Assembly (NCBI RefSeq): GCF_021601385.1
Contig: NZ_BQHO01000030.1
Span: 1-64,000 of the forward strand
Direction of reading: 5' to 3'
Length of the DNA: 64,000 nt
Source: Pseudomonas parasichuanensis
GTDB taxonomy: Bacteria; Pseudomonadota; Gammaproteobacteria; Pseudomonadales; Pseudomonadaceae
Below are positions 11,211 to 20,256 of the stretch, one piece after another; the stretch's first letter is position 1, and every line of letters begins with the position of its first letter. Under the pieces are notes generated by a model. That model made no database searches. It was given only the letters and a program-made list of their open reading frames with translations, and had not been told where the DNA came from. A program made the position numbers and the translations under genes.

Positions 11211-12419
11211 TCAATCCTGGCTGGTGGCGCCGATGCGGTGCAGCGACAGGTCGGCGCCCTGGAACTCCTGTTCGTGGCTCAGGCGCAGGCCGTGTACCGC
11301 CTTGATCAGGCCGTACACGACAAAGCCGCCGGCCAGCGCTACCAGCACGCCGGCGAAGCTGCCGAGCAGCTGGCTGACCAGGCTTACGCCACCCAGGCCA
11401 CCCAGCGCCGCCTGGCCGAACACGCCGCAGGCGATACCGCCCCACACCCCACACACACCGTGCAGCGGCCACACACCGAGCACATCGTCGATCTTCCAGC
11501 GGTTCTGCGCCGCGGTGAAGCACCAGACGAACAGGCCACCTGCGATGAGGCCGGTGCCCAGCGCACCGATCGGGTGCATCAGGTCGGAGCCCGCGCAGAC
11601 AGCCACCAACCCGGCCAGCGGGCCGTTATGCAGGAAGCCGGGGTCGTTGCGCCCGGCCACCAGTGCCGACACGGTGCCGCCGACCATGGCCATCAGCGAG
11701 TTGATCGCCACCAGGCCGCTCACCCCTTGCAGGGTCTGTGCGCTCATCACGTTGAAGCCGAACCAGCCGATGATCAGGATCCACGAACCCAGCGCCAGGA
11801 AGGGAATGCTTGACGGCGCGAACGCCACCAGCCGGCCATCGCGATAGCGGCCACGGCGTGCACCGAGAAGGATCACCGCCGCCAGCGCCAGCCAGCCGCC
11901 CATTGCATGCACCACCACGGAGCCGGCGAAGTCATGGAAAGGTGCGCCGAAGCGGGCCTGCAACCAGGCTTGCCAGCCGAAGTTGCCATTCCACACCACA
12001 CCCTCGAAGAACGGGTAGATGAACGCCACGATCAGTGCCGTGGCGCACAACTGCGGCACAAACCGCGCACGCTCGGCAATGCCGCCGGAGATGATCGCCG
12101 GGATTGCGGCCGCGAATGTCAGCAGGAAGAAGCACTTGACCAGCGCATAGCCATGGTCGTTGGCCAGCACTGCGGCGGGCTGGAAAAAGGTCACGCCGTA
12201 GGCGATCCAGTAACCGATGAAGAAATACACCAGCGCCGAGATGGCGAAGTCGCTGAGGATTTTCGACAGGGCGTTGACCTGGTTCTTGTGGCGCACGGTA
12301 CCGACTTCGAGAAACGCGAAGCCGGCGTGCATGGCCAATACCAGGATGGCGCCCATGAGAATGAACAAGGTGTTGGAGCCATGGACCAGGGAGTCCATCG
12401 CGCTGTGCATGTTTTCCAT
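11211..12419 (-). CDS. amt: Ammonium transporter (Amt family)
   Basis: A 402-residue Amt/MEP/Rh channel for ammonium uptake with about 11 membrane segments. Recognisable pieces: GAILVLAMHAGFAFLEVGTVRHKNQ, the DFAGSVVVHAMGG signature with a pore histidine, and HPIGALGTGLIAGG. The start at 12419 (MENMHSAMDSL) is preferred; an in-frame GTG at 12476 would add an improbable leader. There is no glnK gene beside it, unlike the classical glnK-amtB pair, so this is a second or stand-alone Amt. The C-terminus ends in a short hydrophilic tail. Confidence 0.92.
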   Translation of the reverse strand: MENMHSAMDSLVHGSNTLFILMGAILVLAMHAGFAFLEVGTVRHKNQVNALSKILSDFAISALVYFFIGYWIAYGVTFFQPAAVLANDHGYALVKCFFLLTFAAAIPAIISGGIAERARFVPQLCATALIVAFIYPFFEGVVWNGNFGWQAWLQARFGAPFHDFAGSVVVHAMGGWLALAAVILLGARRGRYRDGRLVAFAPSSIPFLALGSWILIIGWFGFNVMSAQTLQGVSGLVAINSLMAMVGGTVSALVAGRNDPGFLHNGPLAGLVAVCAGSDLMHPIGALGTGLIAGGLFVWCFTAAQNRWKIDDVLGVWPLHGVCGVWGGIACGVFGQAALGGLGGVSLVSQLLGSFAGVLVALAGGFVVYGLIKAVHGLRLSHEQEFQGADLSLHRIGATSQD

Positions 12420-12723
12420 GTAGTGGCAGACCTGCAAAAAGGCACCAGGACAGTTCAAGAACCGGCATCCCTGCACCGAATCGGTGCCAGGCGCCTGCCC
12501 CGCCTCTGTGAGCGGGTGAACGCCTGCGTGGTTTTTTCTTGGGTTTGTCGTGGATTGGGTTAAGGTTTAGCGTCATCCGTTGGGCGGGTGCACGGTTTCG
12601 GCGCGGGCGCTTGTCAAGGCGCCTCGAACATAAGCAAGCGCTGTACCAGTACTTCAAGCTGAACCTTCCGCGCCCGCCATCACTCGAAATAGCCACACAC
12701 ATCAACCAAGGAGAGGCCCACCC
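12420..12723. other. Intergenic region between amt and the YqjD-like operon
   Basis: 304 bases between divergent genes with no open frame I believe. It holds the inverted repeat GCACCGAATCGGTGC (12473-12487; 7-bp arms), 54 bases upstream of the amt start, which could be an operator. An AGGAG ribosome binding site serves the gene at 12724. No convincing sigma-54 or sigma-70 promoter was found. Confidence 0.5.
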
Positions 12724-13035
12724 ATGGCCAGCAAATCGGCAAAGACTGCTCAAGACATCCTGATGGCTGACTTCCAGGCCTTGGTCCGCGACACCGAGAG
12801 GCTGCTCGCCGACACCGCCAACCTGGCCGGCGACCAGGCGGACGACCTGCGCGAACAGATCCACGAGCGCCTGGCCCAGGCCCGCGAAACCCTGCAGCTC
12901 ACCCAGGACTCGGTGCGCCAACGCGGCCAGGCGGCTCTGGGCAGCGCCGAGCAGTACGTGCAGGAGAACCCCTGGCAGGCCATCGGTATCGCTGCGGGCG
13001 TCGGCCTGCTGATCGGCCTGCTGGCCAAGCGCTGA
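12724..13035 (+). CDS. DUF883 protein, YqjD/ElaB family
   Basis: A 103-residue tail-anchored inner-membrane protein. A long amphipathic, probably coiled-coil region (about residues 5-80) is followed by ENPWQAIGIAAGVGLLIGLLAKR, the family's glycine-rich C-terminal membrane anchor. E. coli YqjD and ElaB bind ribosomes and are expressed in stationary phase. It opens a three-gene operon with the YqjE-like and YqjK-like genes, in the same order as in enterobacteria. Confidence 0.9.
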   Translation: MASKSAKTAQDILMADFQALVRDTERLLADTANLAGDQADDLREQIHERLAQARETLQLTQDSVRQRGQAALGSAEQYVQENPWQAIGIAAGVGLLIGLLAKR

Positions 13036-13044
13036 GGAGCCGCC

Positions 13045-13419
13045 ATGGACAACGACGCCATCGGCGCCGGCGCGTCCGGCAAGCGCCTGGGCGCCGCGAT
13101 GCTGGGGCTGCTGCACAGCCACATCGAGCTGTTCGGCATCGAGCTGCAGGAGCAGAAAGGGCGCACCCTGCGCCTGCTGCTGTTCGCCGGCCTGGCGCTG
13201 GTGTTCGCCCTGCTGCTGCTGACCGCCCTGTCCGGGCTGGTACTGGTGCTGCTGTGGGACAGCTATCGGCTGGCCGGGATCGTCGGCTTGTGCCTGTTCT
13301 ACGGCATCGCCGCGCTGTACTGCGGCCTGCGCCTGAAAGCGGCGGTGTTCGATGAGTCCTCGCCGTTCAGCGCCACGCTCGAAGAGCTGGCCAAGGACCG
13401 GGAGCGCCTGCTGCCATGA
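13045..13419 (+). CDS. YqjE-like membrane protein (phage-holin-III-like)
   Basis: A 124-residue protein with two strong membrane helices (LRLLLFAGLALVFALLLL and IVGLCLFYGIAALYCG) and amphipathic ends; matches the YqjE/DUF1469 family. TGAGGAG precedes the start, 9 bases after the YqjD-like stop. The stop overlaps the next start (ATGA), so translation is coupled. Molecular role unknown; probably an envelope or stress function together with the YqjD-like protein. Confidence 0.87.
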   Translation: MDNDAIGAGASGKRLGAAMLGLLHSHIELFGIELQEQKGRTLRLLLFAGLALVFALLLLTALSGLVLVLLWDSYRLAGIVGLCLFYGIAALYCGLRLKAAVFDESSPFSATLEELAKDRERLLP

Positions 13420-13745
13420 ACCTGCCCGAAATGCCCAATACCCGTAACCCCCGTGAACTGCGCAAGGCGCTGTTGCGCCTGCGCATGGAGATGCACCGCC
13501 AGCAGATCAGCCACGAATCCACCCAGATGCTCGAACCGGTCCGCCGCCTGCGCGGCATGGGCAGCTCGTTCGGCGAGGGCATGGGGGTCAAGCACGGCTC
13601 GCTGTGGGGCCTGGGCGCTGTCGTCGCGCTCGGTTTTCTCACCGGCAAAGGTGTGCGCAGCGGCAACATGACTCGCCTGCTGCGGCTGGGTACCAGCCTG
13701 GTGCCACTGATTCGCCTGTTCCTGAGCAGCGGTCGCCGCCCCTGA
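13416..13745 (+). CDS. YqjK-like hypothetical protein
   Basis: A 109-residue basic protein and third member of the yqjDEK-like operon. The N-terminal half is a charged helix ([20 protein letters not shown]). A glycine-rich hydrophobic stretch ([15 protein letters not shown]) and a second one ([15 protein letters not shown]) suggest peripheral or weak membrane association. It overlaps the preceding stop by four bases. No enzymatic motif. Function unknown. Confidence 0.8.
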   Translation: MNLPEMPNTRNPRELRKALLRLRMEMHRQQISHESTQMLEPVRRLRGMGSSFGEGMGVKHGSLWGLGAVVALGFLTGKGVRSGNMTRLLRLGTSLVPLIRLFLSSGRRP

Positions 13746-13818
13746 ACGTCGCGCGCGCCCTTGCCAGGGCGCGCCAGACGCAGGAAGCTATGCCCACTCA
13801 ACGAACGGAGATCGAGCC

Positions 13819-15150
13819 TTGGACTGGCACACCCTGCTGACCCGCGAACGCCTGGGCAAGGCCCTCTACAGCCCTGAAGAGCTCGGCCGCAGCCCTTTCC
13901 ACAAGGACCACGACCGTATCATCTTCTCCGGCGCCTTCCGCCGCCTGGGGCGCAAGACCCAGGTGCACCCGGTCACCAGCAACGATCATATCCACACCCG
14001 CCTCACCCATTCGCTGGAAGTCAGCTGCGTCGGCCGCTCGCTGGGCATGCGCGTCGGCGAGACACTGCGCGACGCCCTGCCCGACTGGTGCGAACCCAGC
14101 GACCTGGGGATGATCGTGCAGTCGGCTTGCCTGGCGCACGACATCGGCAACCCACCCTTCGGCCACTCTGGCGAAGACGCCATCCGCCACTGGTTCCAAC
14201 AGGCGGCCGGACGCGGCTGGCTGGACGACATGAGCGACGACCAACGCGCCGACTTCCTCAACTTCGAAGGTAACGCGCAGGGCTTTCGCGTGCTGACCCA
14301 GCTCGAATACCACCAGTTCGACGGTGGCACGCGCCTGACCTACGCGACGCTGGGCACCTACCTCAAGTACCCCTGGACTTCGCGCCATGCCGATGCCCAG
14401 GGCTACAAGAAGCACAAGTTCGGTTGCTACCAGAGCGAACTGCCCCTGCTCGAGCAGATCGCCGGCAAGCTGGGCCTGCCGCAGCTCGAACACCAACGCT
14501 GGGCCCGGCACCCGCTGGTCTACCTGATGGAAGCGGCCGACGATATCTGTTACGCCCTGATCGACCTCGAAGACGGCCTGGAGATGGACCTGCTGCAATA
14601 CGCCGAAGTCGAAGCGCTGCTGCTCGACCTGGTCGGTGACGACCTGCCGGAAACCTACCGCCAGCTCGGCCCCAACGAATCCCGTCGGCGCAAGCTGGCA
14701 ATCCTGCGCGGCAAAGCCATCGAGCACTTGACCAACGCCGCCGCGCAAGCCTTCGTCGAACAGCAGGGCGCTCTGCTCGCCGGCCGCCTGCCCGGCGACC
14801 TGGTCGAGCACATGCACGGCCCGGCCCAGCGCTGCGTCTTGCAGGCCAAAGACATGGCACGCAAGAAGATCTTCCAGGACAAGCGCAAGACCCTGCATGA
14901 AATCGGCGCCTACACCACCCTGGAGATCCTCCTCAACACGTTTTGCGGCGCGGCACTGGAGCAGCATGGCGGGCGCACACCCTCGTTCAAGAGCCGACGC
15001 GTGCTGGATCTGATCGGCAACAACGCGCCCAATCCGCATGGCTCGCTGCATGGCGCCTTCCTGCGCATGATCGACTTCATCGCCGGCATGACCGACAGCT
15101 ATGCCAGTGAAATGGCCTGCGAAATGACCGGGCGCTCCAGCCCGACTTGA
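13819..15150 (+). CDS. dgt: dGTPase-like triphosphohydrolase
   Basis: A 443-residue HD-domain dNTP triphosphohydrolase, splitting dGTP (or other dNTPs) into nucleoside and tripolyphosphate. HD metal ligands are seen in [16 protein letters not shown] and [15 protein letters not shown], with a later [14 protein letters not shown]. The start appears to be TTG at 13819: GGAG lies 8 bases upstream, the protein then begins [12 protein letters not shown], and the nearby ATG at 13790 is out of frame. It is 73 bases after the YqjK-like gene and may share its transcript. Confidence 0.92.
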   Translation: MDWHTLLTRERLGKALYSPEELGRSPFHKDHDRIIFSGAFRRLGRKTQVHPVTSNDHIHTRLTHSLEVSCVGRSLGMRVGETLRDALPDWCEPSDLGMIVQSACLAHDIGNPPFGHSGEDAIRHWFQQAAGRGWLDDMSDDQRADFLNFEGNAQGFRVLTQLEYHQFDGGTRLTYATLGTYLKYPWTSRHADAQGYKKHKFGCYQSELPLLEQIAGKLGLPQLEHQRWARHPLVYLMEAADDICYALIDLEDGLEMDLLQYAEVEALLLDLVGDDLPETYRQLGPNESRRRKLAILRGKAIEHLTNAAAQAFVEQQGALLAGRLPGDLVEHMHGPAQRCVLQAKDMARKKIFQDKRKTLHEIGAYTTLEILLNTFCGAALEQHGGRTPSFKSRRVLDLIGNNAPNPHGSLHGAFLRMIDFIAGMTDSYASEMACEMTGRSSPT

Positions 15151-15324
15151 ATCAGGGCGGTGGCGGTATCGTGATAGTTACCTGCACCGCCACACTTGTA
15201 AGAATCTTCCTGCAACCAATAAAAAACATTAAACATTAACTAGCCGACCAACTAAAAAAGCCCTGAACGGTAAGCCATCCACCAAAAAATCCACATTATT
15301 CGTAGCACACCCTCCCTCTTTACG

Positions 15325-15338
15325 TAAGGAATTTCCTA
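15325..15338. promoter_or_regulatory. BvgA-like inverted heptad site
   Basis: TAAGGAATTTCCTA contains the perfect 11-base inverted repeat AGGAA-T-TTCCT and a TTTCCTA heptad, the motif bound by BvgA-type regulators (TTTCNTA heptads in inverted order). It lies 92 bases before the start of the BvgA-like regulator gene, in an A/T-rich stretch with TATATACA just downstream as a possible -10 element. Confidence 0.45.
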
Positions 15339-15430
15339 TATACAGTAATTAGCCTGAGCATCCCTGCCCGCCGCCATTCAACTGAGCTAATGTGCCGACT
15401 GCTTTCGCCTCGCCGCATGGAATGTTGAAT

Positions 15431-16051
15431 ATGCAGACCGTATTTATCGTCGACGATCATCCCGTTATCCGCCTGGCTATCCGCATGTTGTTGGAAAACC
15501 AGGATTACAAGGTAGTAGGCGAATCTGACAATGGCGTCGACGCCATGCAGATGATTCGCGAATCCCGTCCCGACCTGGTCATCCTCGACATCAGTATCCC
15601 CAAGCTCGACGGCCTCGAGATGCTGTCACGCTTCCAGACTTTGGCCATCCCGCTCAAAGTCCTGGTGTTGACCGCACAATCGCCCGCGCTGTTCGCCATC
15701 CGTTGCATGCACTCAGGCGCGGCGGGCTATGTTTGCAAACAAGAGGACCTTGGTGAACTGCTCAGCGCCATCAAAGCAGTACTCTCCGGCTACAACTACT
15801 TCCCCAGCCAGGCACTCAATGCCGCGCAAAAAAACGCCAACCAGGAACTTGAGTTATTCCGTCAGGTCAACGATCGCGAACTGATGGTCCTGCAACTCTT
15901 TGCCCAGGGTCGTAGCAACAAGGAAATCGCCAAGGGCATGTTTCTCAGTAACAAGACGGTGAGCACCTACAAGAAGCGCCTGATGCACAAGTTGCATGCC
16001 AGCACCCTGGTGGAGCTGATCGACGTCGCCAAACGCAACGCGCTGGTTTGA
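15431..16051 (+). CDS. BvgA/RocA1-like response regulator
   Basis: A 206-residue NarL/FixJ-type response regulator. The receiver domain (1-120) has the acidic pair in FIVDDH, phospho-acceptor Asp53 in VILDIS and a conserved lysine in YVCKQE. The C-terminal LuxR-type helix-turn-helix reads NDRELMVLQLFAQGRSNKEIAKGMFLSNKTVSTYKKRLMHKL. The start at 15431 gives the usual MQTVFIVDDHP N-terminus; 15422 is possible. It lies 7 bases before a BvgS-type kinase, the RocA1/RocS1 arrangement that in P. aeruginosa controls fimbrial genes. No fimbrial or EAL-domain gene is nearby, so the targets are elsewhere. Confidence 0.9.
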   Translation: MQTVFIVDDHPVIRLAIRMLLENQDYKVVGESDNGVDAMQMIRESRPDLVILDISIPKLDGLEMLSRFQTLAIPLKVLVLTAQSPALFAIRCMHSGAAGYVCKQEDLGELLSAIKAVLSGYNYFPSQALNAAQKNANQELELFRQVNDRELMVLQLFAQGRSNKEIAKGMFLSNKTVSTYKKRLMHKLHASTLVELIDVAKRNALV

Positions 16052-16058
16052 GGTCGTG

Positions 16059-19000
16059 ATGTGGAAGTACCTTGGTATACCGCTGCTTTGCCTGAGCCTG
16101 GGCGCACCCTTGCCGACTGTTTGCGCGAACATCGACGAAGGCAGGACCTACGCCCTGCTCAGCCGCTCGGCACCGACTTCGATCCACCCCGCCCTGACCC
16201 CGGCACAACGCCACTGGCTCGCCAATCGTCATGAACTGGTGCTGGGCACCTCGGCACCCGACTACCCGCCGTTCGACATCACCACCGGAGGGCACGAATA
16301 CCAAGGGTTGACCGCCGACTACGCAGGCCTGGTCGGCAACGCCCTCGGCTTGCCGGTGCGGGTACAACGCTTCCCCAGCCGGCCAGCGGCCGTTGCGGCG
16401 CTCAAGAGCGGGCGCATCGACCTGCTCGGCAGTGCCAATGGTTATGAAGCCACCACCCAGGGGCTGGCGCTTTCACGCCCCTACGCTGTCGACCAACCCG
16501 TGCTGGTAACCCGGGAGGACGAAACACGGGCCCTGGACACCGGCCTGGACGGCATGCGCCTGAGCATGCTCTATCACTACCTGCCGTCCGAAGAAATCCG
16601 AGCCAGTTACCCCAAGGCCGAGCTGCTGACGTTCGAGTCCTCCACCCAGGCGCTCAATGCCGTGGCATTCGAGCAGGCCGACGTGTTCATCGGCGACACG
16701 ATTTCCACTCACTACCTGATCAGTCGAGGGCACCTGCCACGCCTGCGCATGGCCAACTTCGGCAAGCATGAGGCGGTAGGCTTCAGTTTTGCCATGCGCG
16801 AAGACGACTCGATGTTGCTGGCCCTGGTCAACGCTGCACTCGACGCCCAGACGAGCGCCACCCGCAACGATATCTTCAAGCGATGGAGCGCCAGCAGTGG
16901 CAGCTTGCTGACCGACCGCAAGCTGCAGCTCTCGCCACGGGAAGAGAACTGGCTGCGCGATCATCCGGTGATGCGGGTAGTCGTCAACGACACCGCGGCC
17001 CCGCTCACCTTCCTCGACGGCAACGGCCGACTGCGCGGCATCGTCGCTGATCTGCTCGAACTTATCCGTCTGCGTACCGGCTTGCGCTTTGACATCCGGC
17101 GCGCCAGTGGTGATGGCGACATGATCGACCAGGTTGAGTCCGGCCGCGCCGATATCATCGCCACGTTGTCCACCGACTCCCGCCCAGGCAACCCGCTGCA
17201 ATACAGCAGGCCCTTTCTGGAAAGCGCCTACGTGCTGGTCAGCCGCGTGGGCAACCACCAGCCCGTCAACCTCAAACAACTCAAGGGCAAGCGGGTCGCG
17301 GTTCCCCGCGACAGCAGCGTGGCCACGCTGCTCAATGCCAGACACCCACTGATTCATCAGGTTGCCACCGACAGCACTTACTACTCCATGGCCCTGCTGG
17401 GCAGCGGTGCCGTGGATGCCGCGATCGCCACGCTCATCGACGCCAACCACATGCTGGCCAGCAACGACGACCTGGTGATCCGCAGCACTGTCGGCACCGA
17501 GCCCGCGACCTTCTCGCTGGCTACACTGCCCCAGGCCAACGAACTGGCATCAATCCTCGACAAGGCGTTGCTGAGCATCACGCCGGAAGAACTGGGGGTG
17601 ATCAACAGCCGCTGGCGCGATCACGGCGCGGCCGACGATGCCTATTGGCGCAACTACCGCAGGGTGATCCTGCAGGTGGTCGCGGTCATCGGCGTGCTGC
17701 TGGTGCTGGCACTGGTGTGGAATGCCCGGCTGCGTCGCCAGATCAAGCAACGCCAACACGCCGAACGGGCCCTCAACGACCAGCTCGAATTCATGGGCGC
17801 CTTGCTCAATGGCACACCACACCCCATGTACGTGCGCGACCGCGAAGGGCGCCTGCAGAGCTGCAACGACAGTTACCTGCAAGCGGTCGGCGCCAGCCTT
17901 GAGCAGATCATCGGCAAGCGCCTTGAGGACAGCCGCTTCAGCAATTGCGACTATACCCGGCAGATCCAGGACGATTACCGGCGTGTCATGGAGCAAGGCA
18001 AACCCTTGATCCTCGATCGCCCGCTGCGCCTGAAGGGCAAGGACCTGACCATCTACCACTGGATCCTCCCCTACCGCGACTCTCTGGGGGAAATGCAGGG
18101 CATCATCGGTGGCTGGATCGACATCAGCGAACGCCGCAACCTGGTCCAGGACCTGCGCCTGGCCAAACAGCAGGCCGATGACGCCAACCGTGCCAAAAGC
18201 ACCTTCCTCGCCACCATCAGCCACGAAATCCGCACGCCGATGAACGCCTTGATCGGCATGCTCGAACTCGCCTCACGGCGCGCCGAACAGGGCCAGCTGG
18301 ACCGCCCTGCGCTGGAGATTGCCCATCATTCGGCCAGGGACCTGCTGGGGCTGATAGGCGACATCCTCGACATCGCCCGGATCGAGTCGGGCCATCTGTC
18401 CCTGGCCCCGGAGCCGGTGGACCTGGCAGCGCTGGTCGAGTCCGTCGGACGTGTATTCGACGGGCTGGCCCGGCAGAAGGGCCTGGCGCTCGAGGTGGTG
18501 GTCGCCGCCGAGGCGCGCCGCCATGCACTGCTCGACCCGCTGCGGTTCAAACAGGTGATGTCGAACCTGGTGAGCAACGCGATCAAGTTCACCGAGCAAG
18601 GCCAGGTGAGCATCAGCGTCAAACTGCGTGGCAGCGGCGAGACCTCGGCCCAGACCCTCGACGTGGAAGTCCGCGACACCGGCATCGGCATCCACGAGCA
18701 GGAACTCGAGCAGCTGTTCACCCCCTTCGTGCAGGCCAACCCCTACAGCGACGGTGCCCGGGCCGGCACCGGCCTGGGCCTTGTGATAAGCCGCAGCCTG
18801 TGCACGATGATGGGCGGCGAACTGACCCTGCAGAGCCTGCATGGCGTGGGTACGCGGGTAAGGCTGCGCATGCCCTTGCAATGCGTTGCGCCGGTCAAGT
18901 CGAGGTCCCAGGACGCCAGCAACATCGAACGCCCGGATGCACGGCTGAGGATCCTGGTGATTGACGATCACCCCGCCAACCTGTTGCTGATTGCACAACA

Positions 19001-19694
19001 GCTGAACTACCTGGGGTTGCGCCAGGACAGCGCTCGCGAAGGTCGCGAAGGGTTGCGCAAATGGCGCGAAGGCTGTTTCGACGTACTGATCGTCGACTGC
19101 AACATGCCGCAAATGAACGGCTACGAGCTGGCCAGGACCGTGCGTGCAGAGGAGCGCCTGCACGGCAGGCCACGCTGCATCATGCTTGGCTACACCGCCA
19201 ATGCCCAACCCGAGGTACGCCAGCAGTGCCTGGATGCCGGCATGGACGACTGCCTGCTCAAACCCATCGGCCTGCAGGTGCTCGGCCAGCGCCTGGCGGC
19301 CATTGCCCGCAACTCCAGGCCATGCAAGGAAGGCTGCGACGATTGCGGTCATCGCTTCGATCTGCAGGGCCTGAGCGCCATCGTCGGCGACAGTGCCAGT
19401 GACCGCGACCGCATCCTCAGTACCTTGCACCTCAGCCTGCAGCAGGACCTGGCCACGCTGATGGCCATCGATCCGCAGCAGGACGCCGATGCGCTCGCCG
19501 CACAGGCACACAAGATCCTCAGCGCGGCACGAATGCTGGATGCCAGGTCATTGATTCAGGCGTGCGAACTACTGGAAGAGCCTGGGTTATCCCTGGCCGA
19601 GATGAAGTTGTACCGTCAGGCACTGGCACGGCAGATGCGCCGTGTGGAGAAAGCCCTGGCCCGGCACATGGGGTGCCAGGCAGAGCCAAAGTGA
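16059..19694 (+). CDS. BvgS/RocS1-type hybrid sensor kinase
   Basis: A 1211-residue unorthodox kinase. In order: signal peptide (1 to about 25), two periplasmic Venus-flytrap (SBP_bac_3) domains (about 50-270 and 290-520), one membrane helix (VVAVIGVLLVLALVW, about 535-555), a PAS domain (about 575-690), HisKA with His722 in SHEIRTPMNALIG, an ATPase domain (DTGIGI, GTGLGL), a receiver with Asp1013 in IVDCNMP, and an HPt with His1151. The HPt motif AHKILSAARMLDA lacks the usual glycines of HxLKGxxxxLG, so it may be slow or altered. The ATG at 16059 follows GAGG; a GTG sits immediately before it. Confidence 0.92.
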   Translation: MWKYLGIPLLCLSLGAPLPTVCANIDEGRTYALLSRSAPTSIHPALTPAQRHWLANRHELVLGTSAPDYPPFDITTGGHEYQGLTADYAGLVGNALGLPVRVQRFPSRPAAVAALKSGRIDLLGSANGYEATTQGLALSRPYAVDQPVLVTREDETRALDTGLDGMRLSMLYHYLPSEEIRASYPKAELLTFESSTQALNAVAFEQADVFIGDTISTHYLISRGHLPRLRMANFGKHEAVGFSFAMREDDSMLLALVNAALDAQTSATRNDIFKRWSASSGSLLTDRKLQLSPREENWLRDHPVMRVVVNDTAAPLTFLDGNGRLRGIVADLLELIRLRTGLRFDIRRASGDGDMIDQVESGRADIIATLSTDSRPGNPLQYSRPFLESAYVLVSRVGNHQPVNLKQLKGKRVAVPRDSSVATLLNARHPLIHQVATDSTYYSMALLGSGAVDAAIATLIDANHMLASNDDLVIRSTVGTEPATFSLATLPQANELASILDKALLSITPEELGVINSRWRDHGAADDAYWRNYRRVILQVVAVIGVLLVLALVWNARLRRQIKQRQHAERALNDQLEFMGALLNGTPHPMYVRDREGRLQSCNDSYLQAVGASLEQIIGKRLEDSRFSNCDYTRQIQDDYRRVMEQGKPLILDRPLRLKGKDLTIYHWILPYRDSLGEMQGIIGGWIDISERRNLVQDLRLAKQQADDANRAKSTFLATISHEIRTPMNALIGMLELASRRAEQGQLDRPALEIAHHSARDLLGLIGDILDIARIESGHLSLAPEPVDLAALVESVGRVFDGLARQKGLALEVVVAAEARRHALLDPLRFKQVMSNLVSNAIKFTEQGQVSISVKLRGSGETSAQTLDVEVRDTGIGIHEQELEQLFTPFVQANPYSDGARAGTGLGLVISRSLCTMMGGELTLQSLHGVGTRVRLRMPLQCVAPVKSRSQDASNIERPDARLRILVIDDHPANLLLIAQQLNYLGLRQDSAREGREGLRKWREGCFDVLIVDCNMPQMNGYELARTVRAEERLHGRPRCIMLGYTANAQPEVRQQCLDAGMDDCLLKPIGLQVLGQRLAAIARNSRPCKEGCDDCGHRFDLQGLSAIVGDSASDRDRILSTLHLSLQQDLATLMAIDPQQDADALAAQAHKILSAARMLDARSLIQACELLEEPGLSLAEMKLYRQALARQMRRVEKALARHMGCQAEPK

Positions 19695-19726
19695 GGCGGC
19701 ACCCAGCCGGGCACCGCCGCCACGGA

Positions 19727-20071
19727 TCAGGAAGCCGGGTTGATCGGCTTTTCCGGGTACCAGGCGTCCAGCAGCGGGCTGACTTCGATATTGGTCAGTT
19801 CGCTGCGGCCCTTGAGCCAGGCTTCGACAGCGGCGCGCTGCTCTTCGGTTACCGAGCCACGCTCAGCTTTGCAGACCAGGCCGAAGTCATCGCCACCGAC
19901 ATAGTCCAGGCCGTTGGCGTCCATGGCTTCAGCCAGGAAAGCGTCGAGGAAGGCATCGATGGCTTCATCGGACAGGTCTTCCTTGAAGCCCAGGTTCAGT
20001 TCGAAACCCAGTTCCTGGAATTCATCCACGCACAGTTTTTTGCGCAGGCGACGGGAACGGTTGGTAGCCAT
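19727..20071 (-). CDS. yggL: YggL-family ribosome-associated protein
   Basis: A 114-residue acidic protein of the YggL (DUF469) family. It begins with a basic patch, MATNRSRRLRKKLCVDEFQELGFE, and ends in conserved EVSPLLDAWYP. YggL has been described as a 50S-subunit-binding protein. Single gene, convergent with the BvgS-like kinase (32-base gap) and divergent from dacB. No membrane or signal features. Confidence 0.88.
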   Translation of the reverse strand: MATNRSRRLRKKLCVDEFQELGFELNLGFKEDLSDEAIDAFLDAFLAEAMDANGLDYVGGDDFGLVCKAERGSVTEEQRAAVEAWLKGRSELTNIEVSPLLDAWYPEKPINPAS

Positions 20072-20256
20072 GAAACAATCCTCTCAAGTATTAACGCGCG
20101 GCACTTTACCAGTTTCTGCCGCACTTCGGCGCATTTGTGTCGAACGGGACGCACACACCTCGCGCTTGGGGCATAATGCGCACTTGTTTTCGTGCCGGGG
20201 CCATCATTCTTACAGCCCCCTGTTCTTTTTCCCTCGCCTGCAGGGTTCATCTATCC

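Noticed and set aside
12432-12449. Sigma-54-like sequence (TGGTGCC...TTTGCA) on the minus strand before the ammonium transporter
   Set aside because: GG and GC are nine bases apart rather than ten, and the -24 element is poor; spacing is strict for sigma-54.
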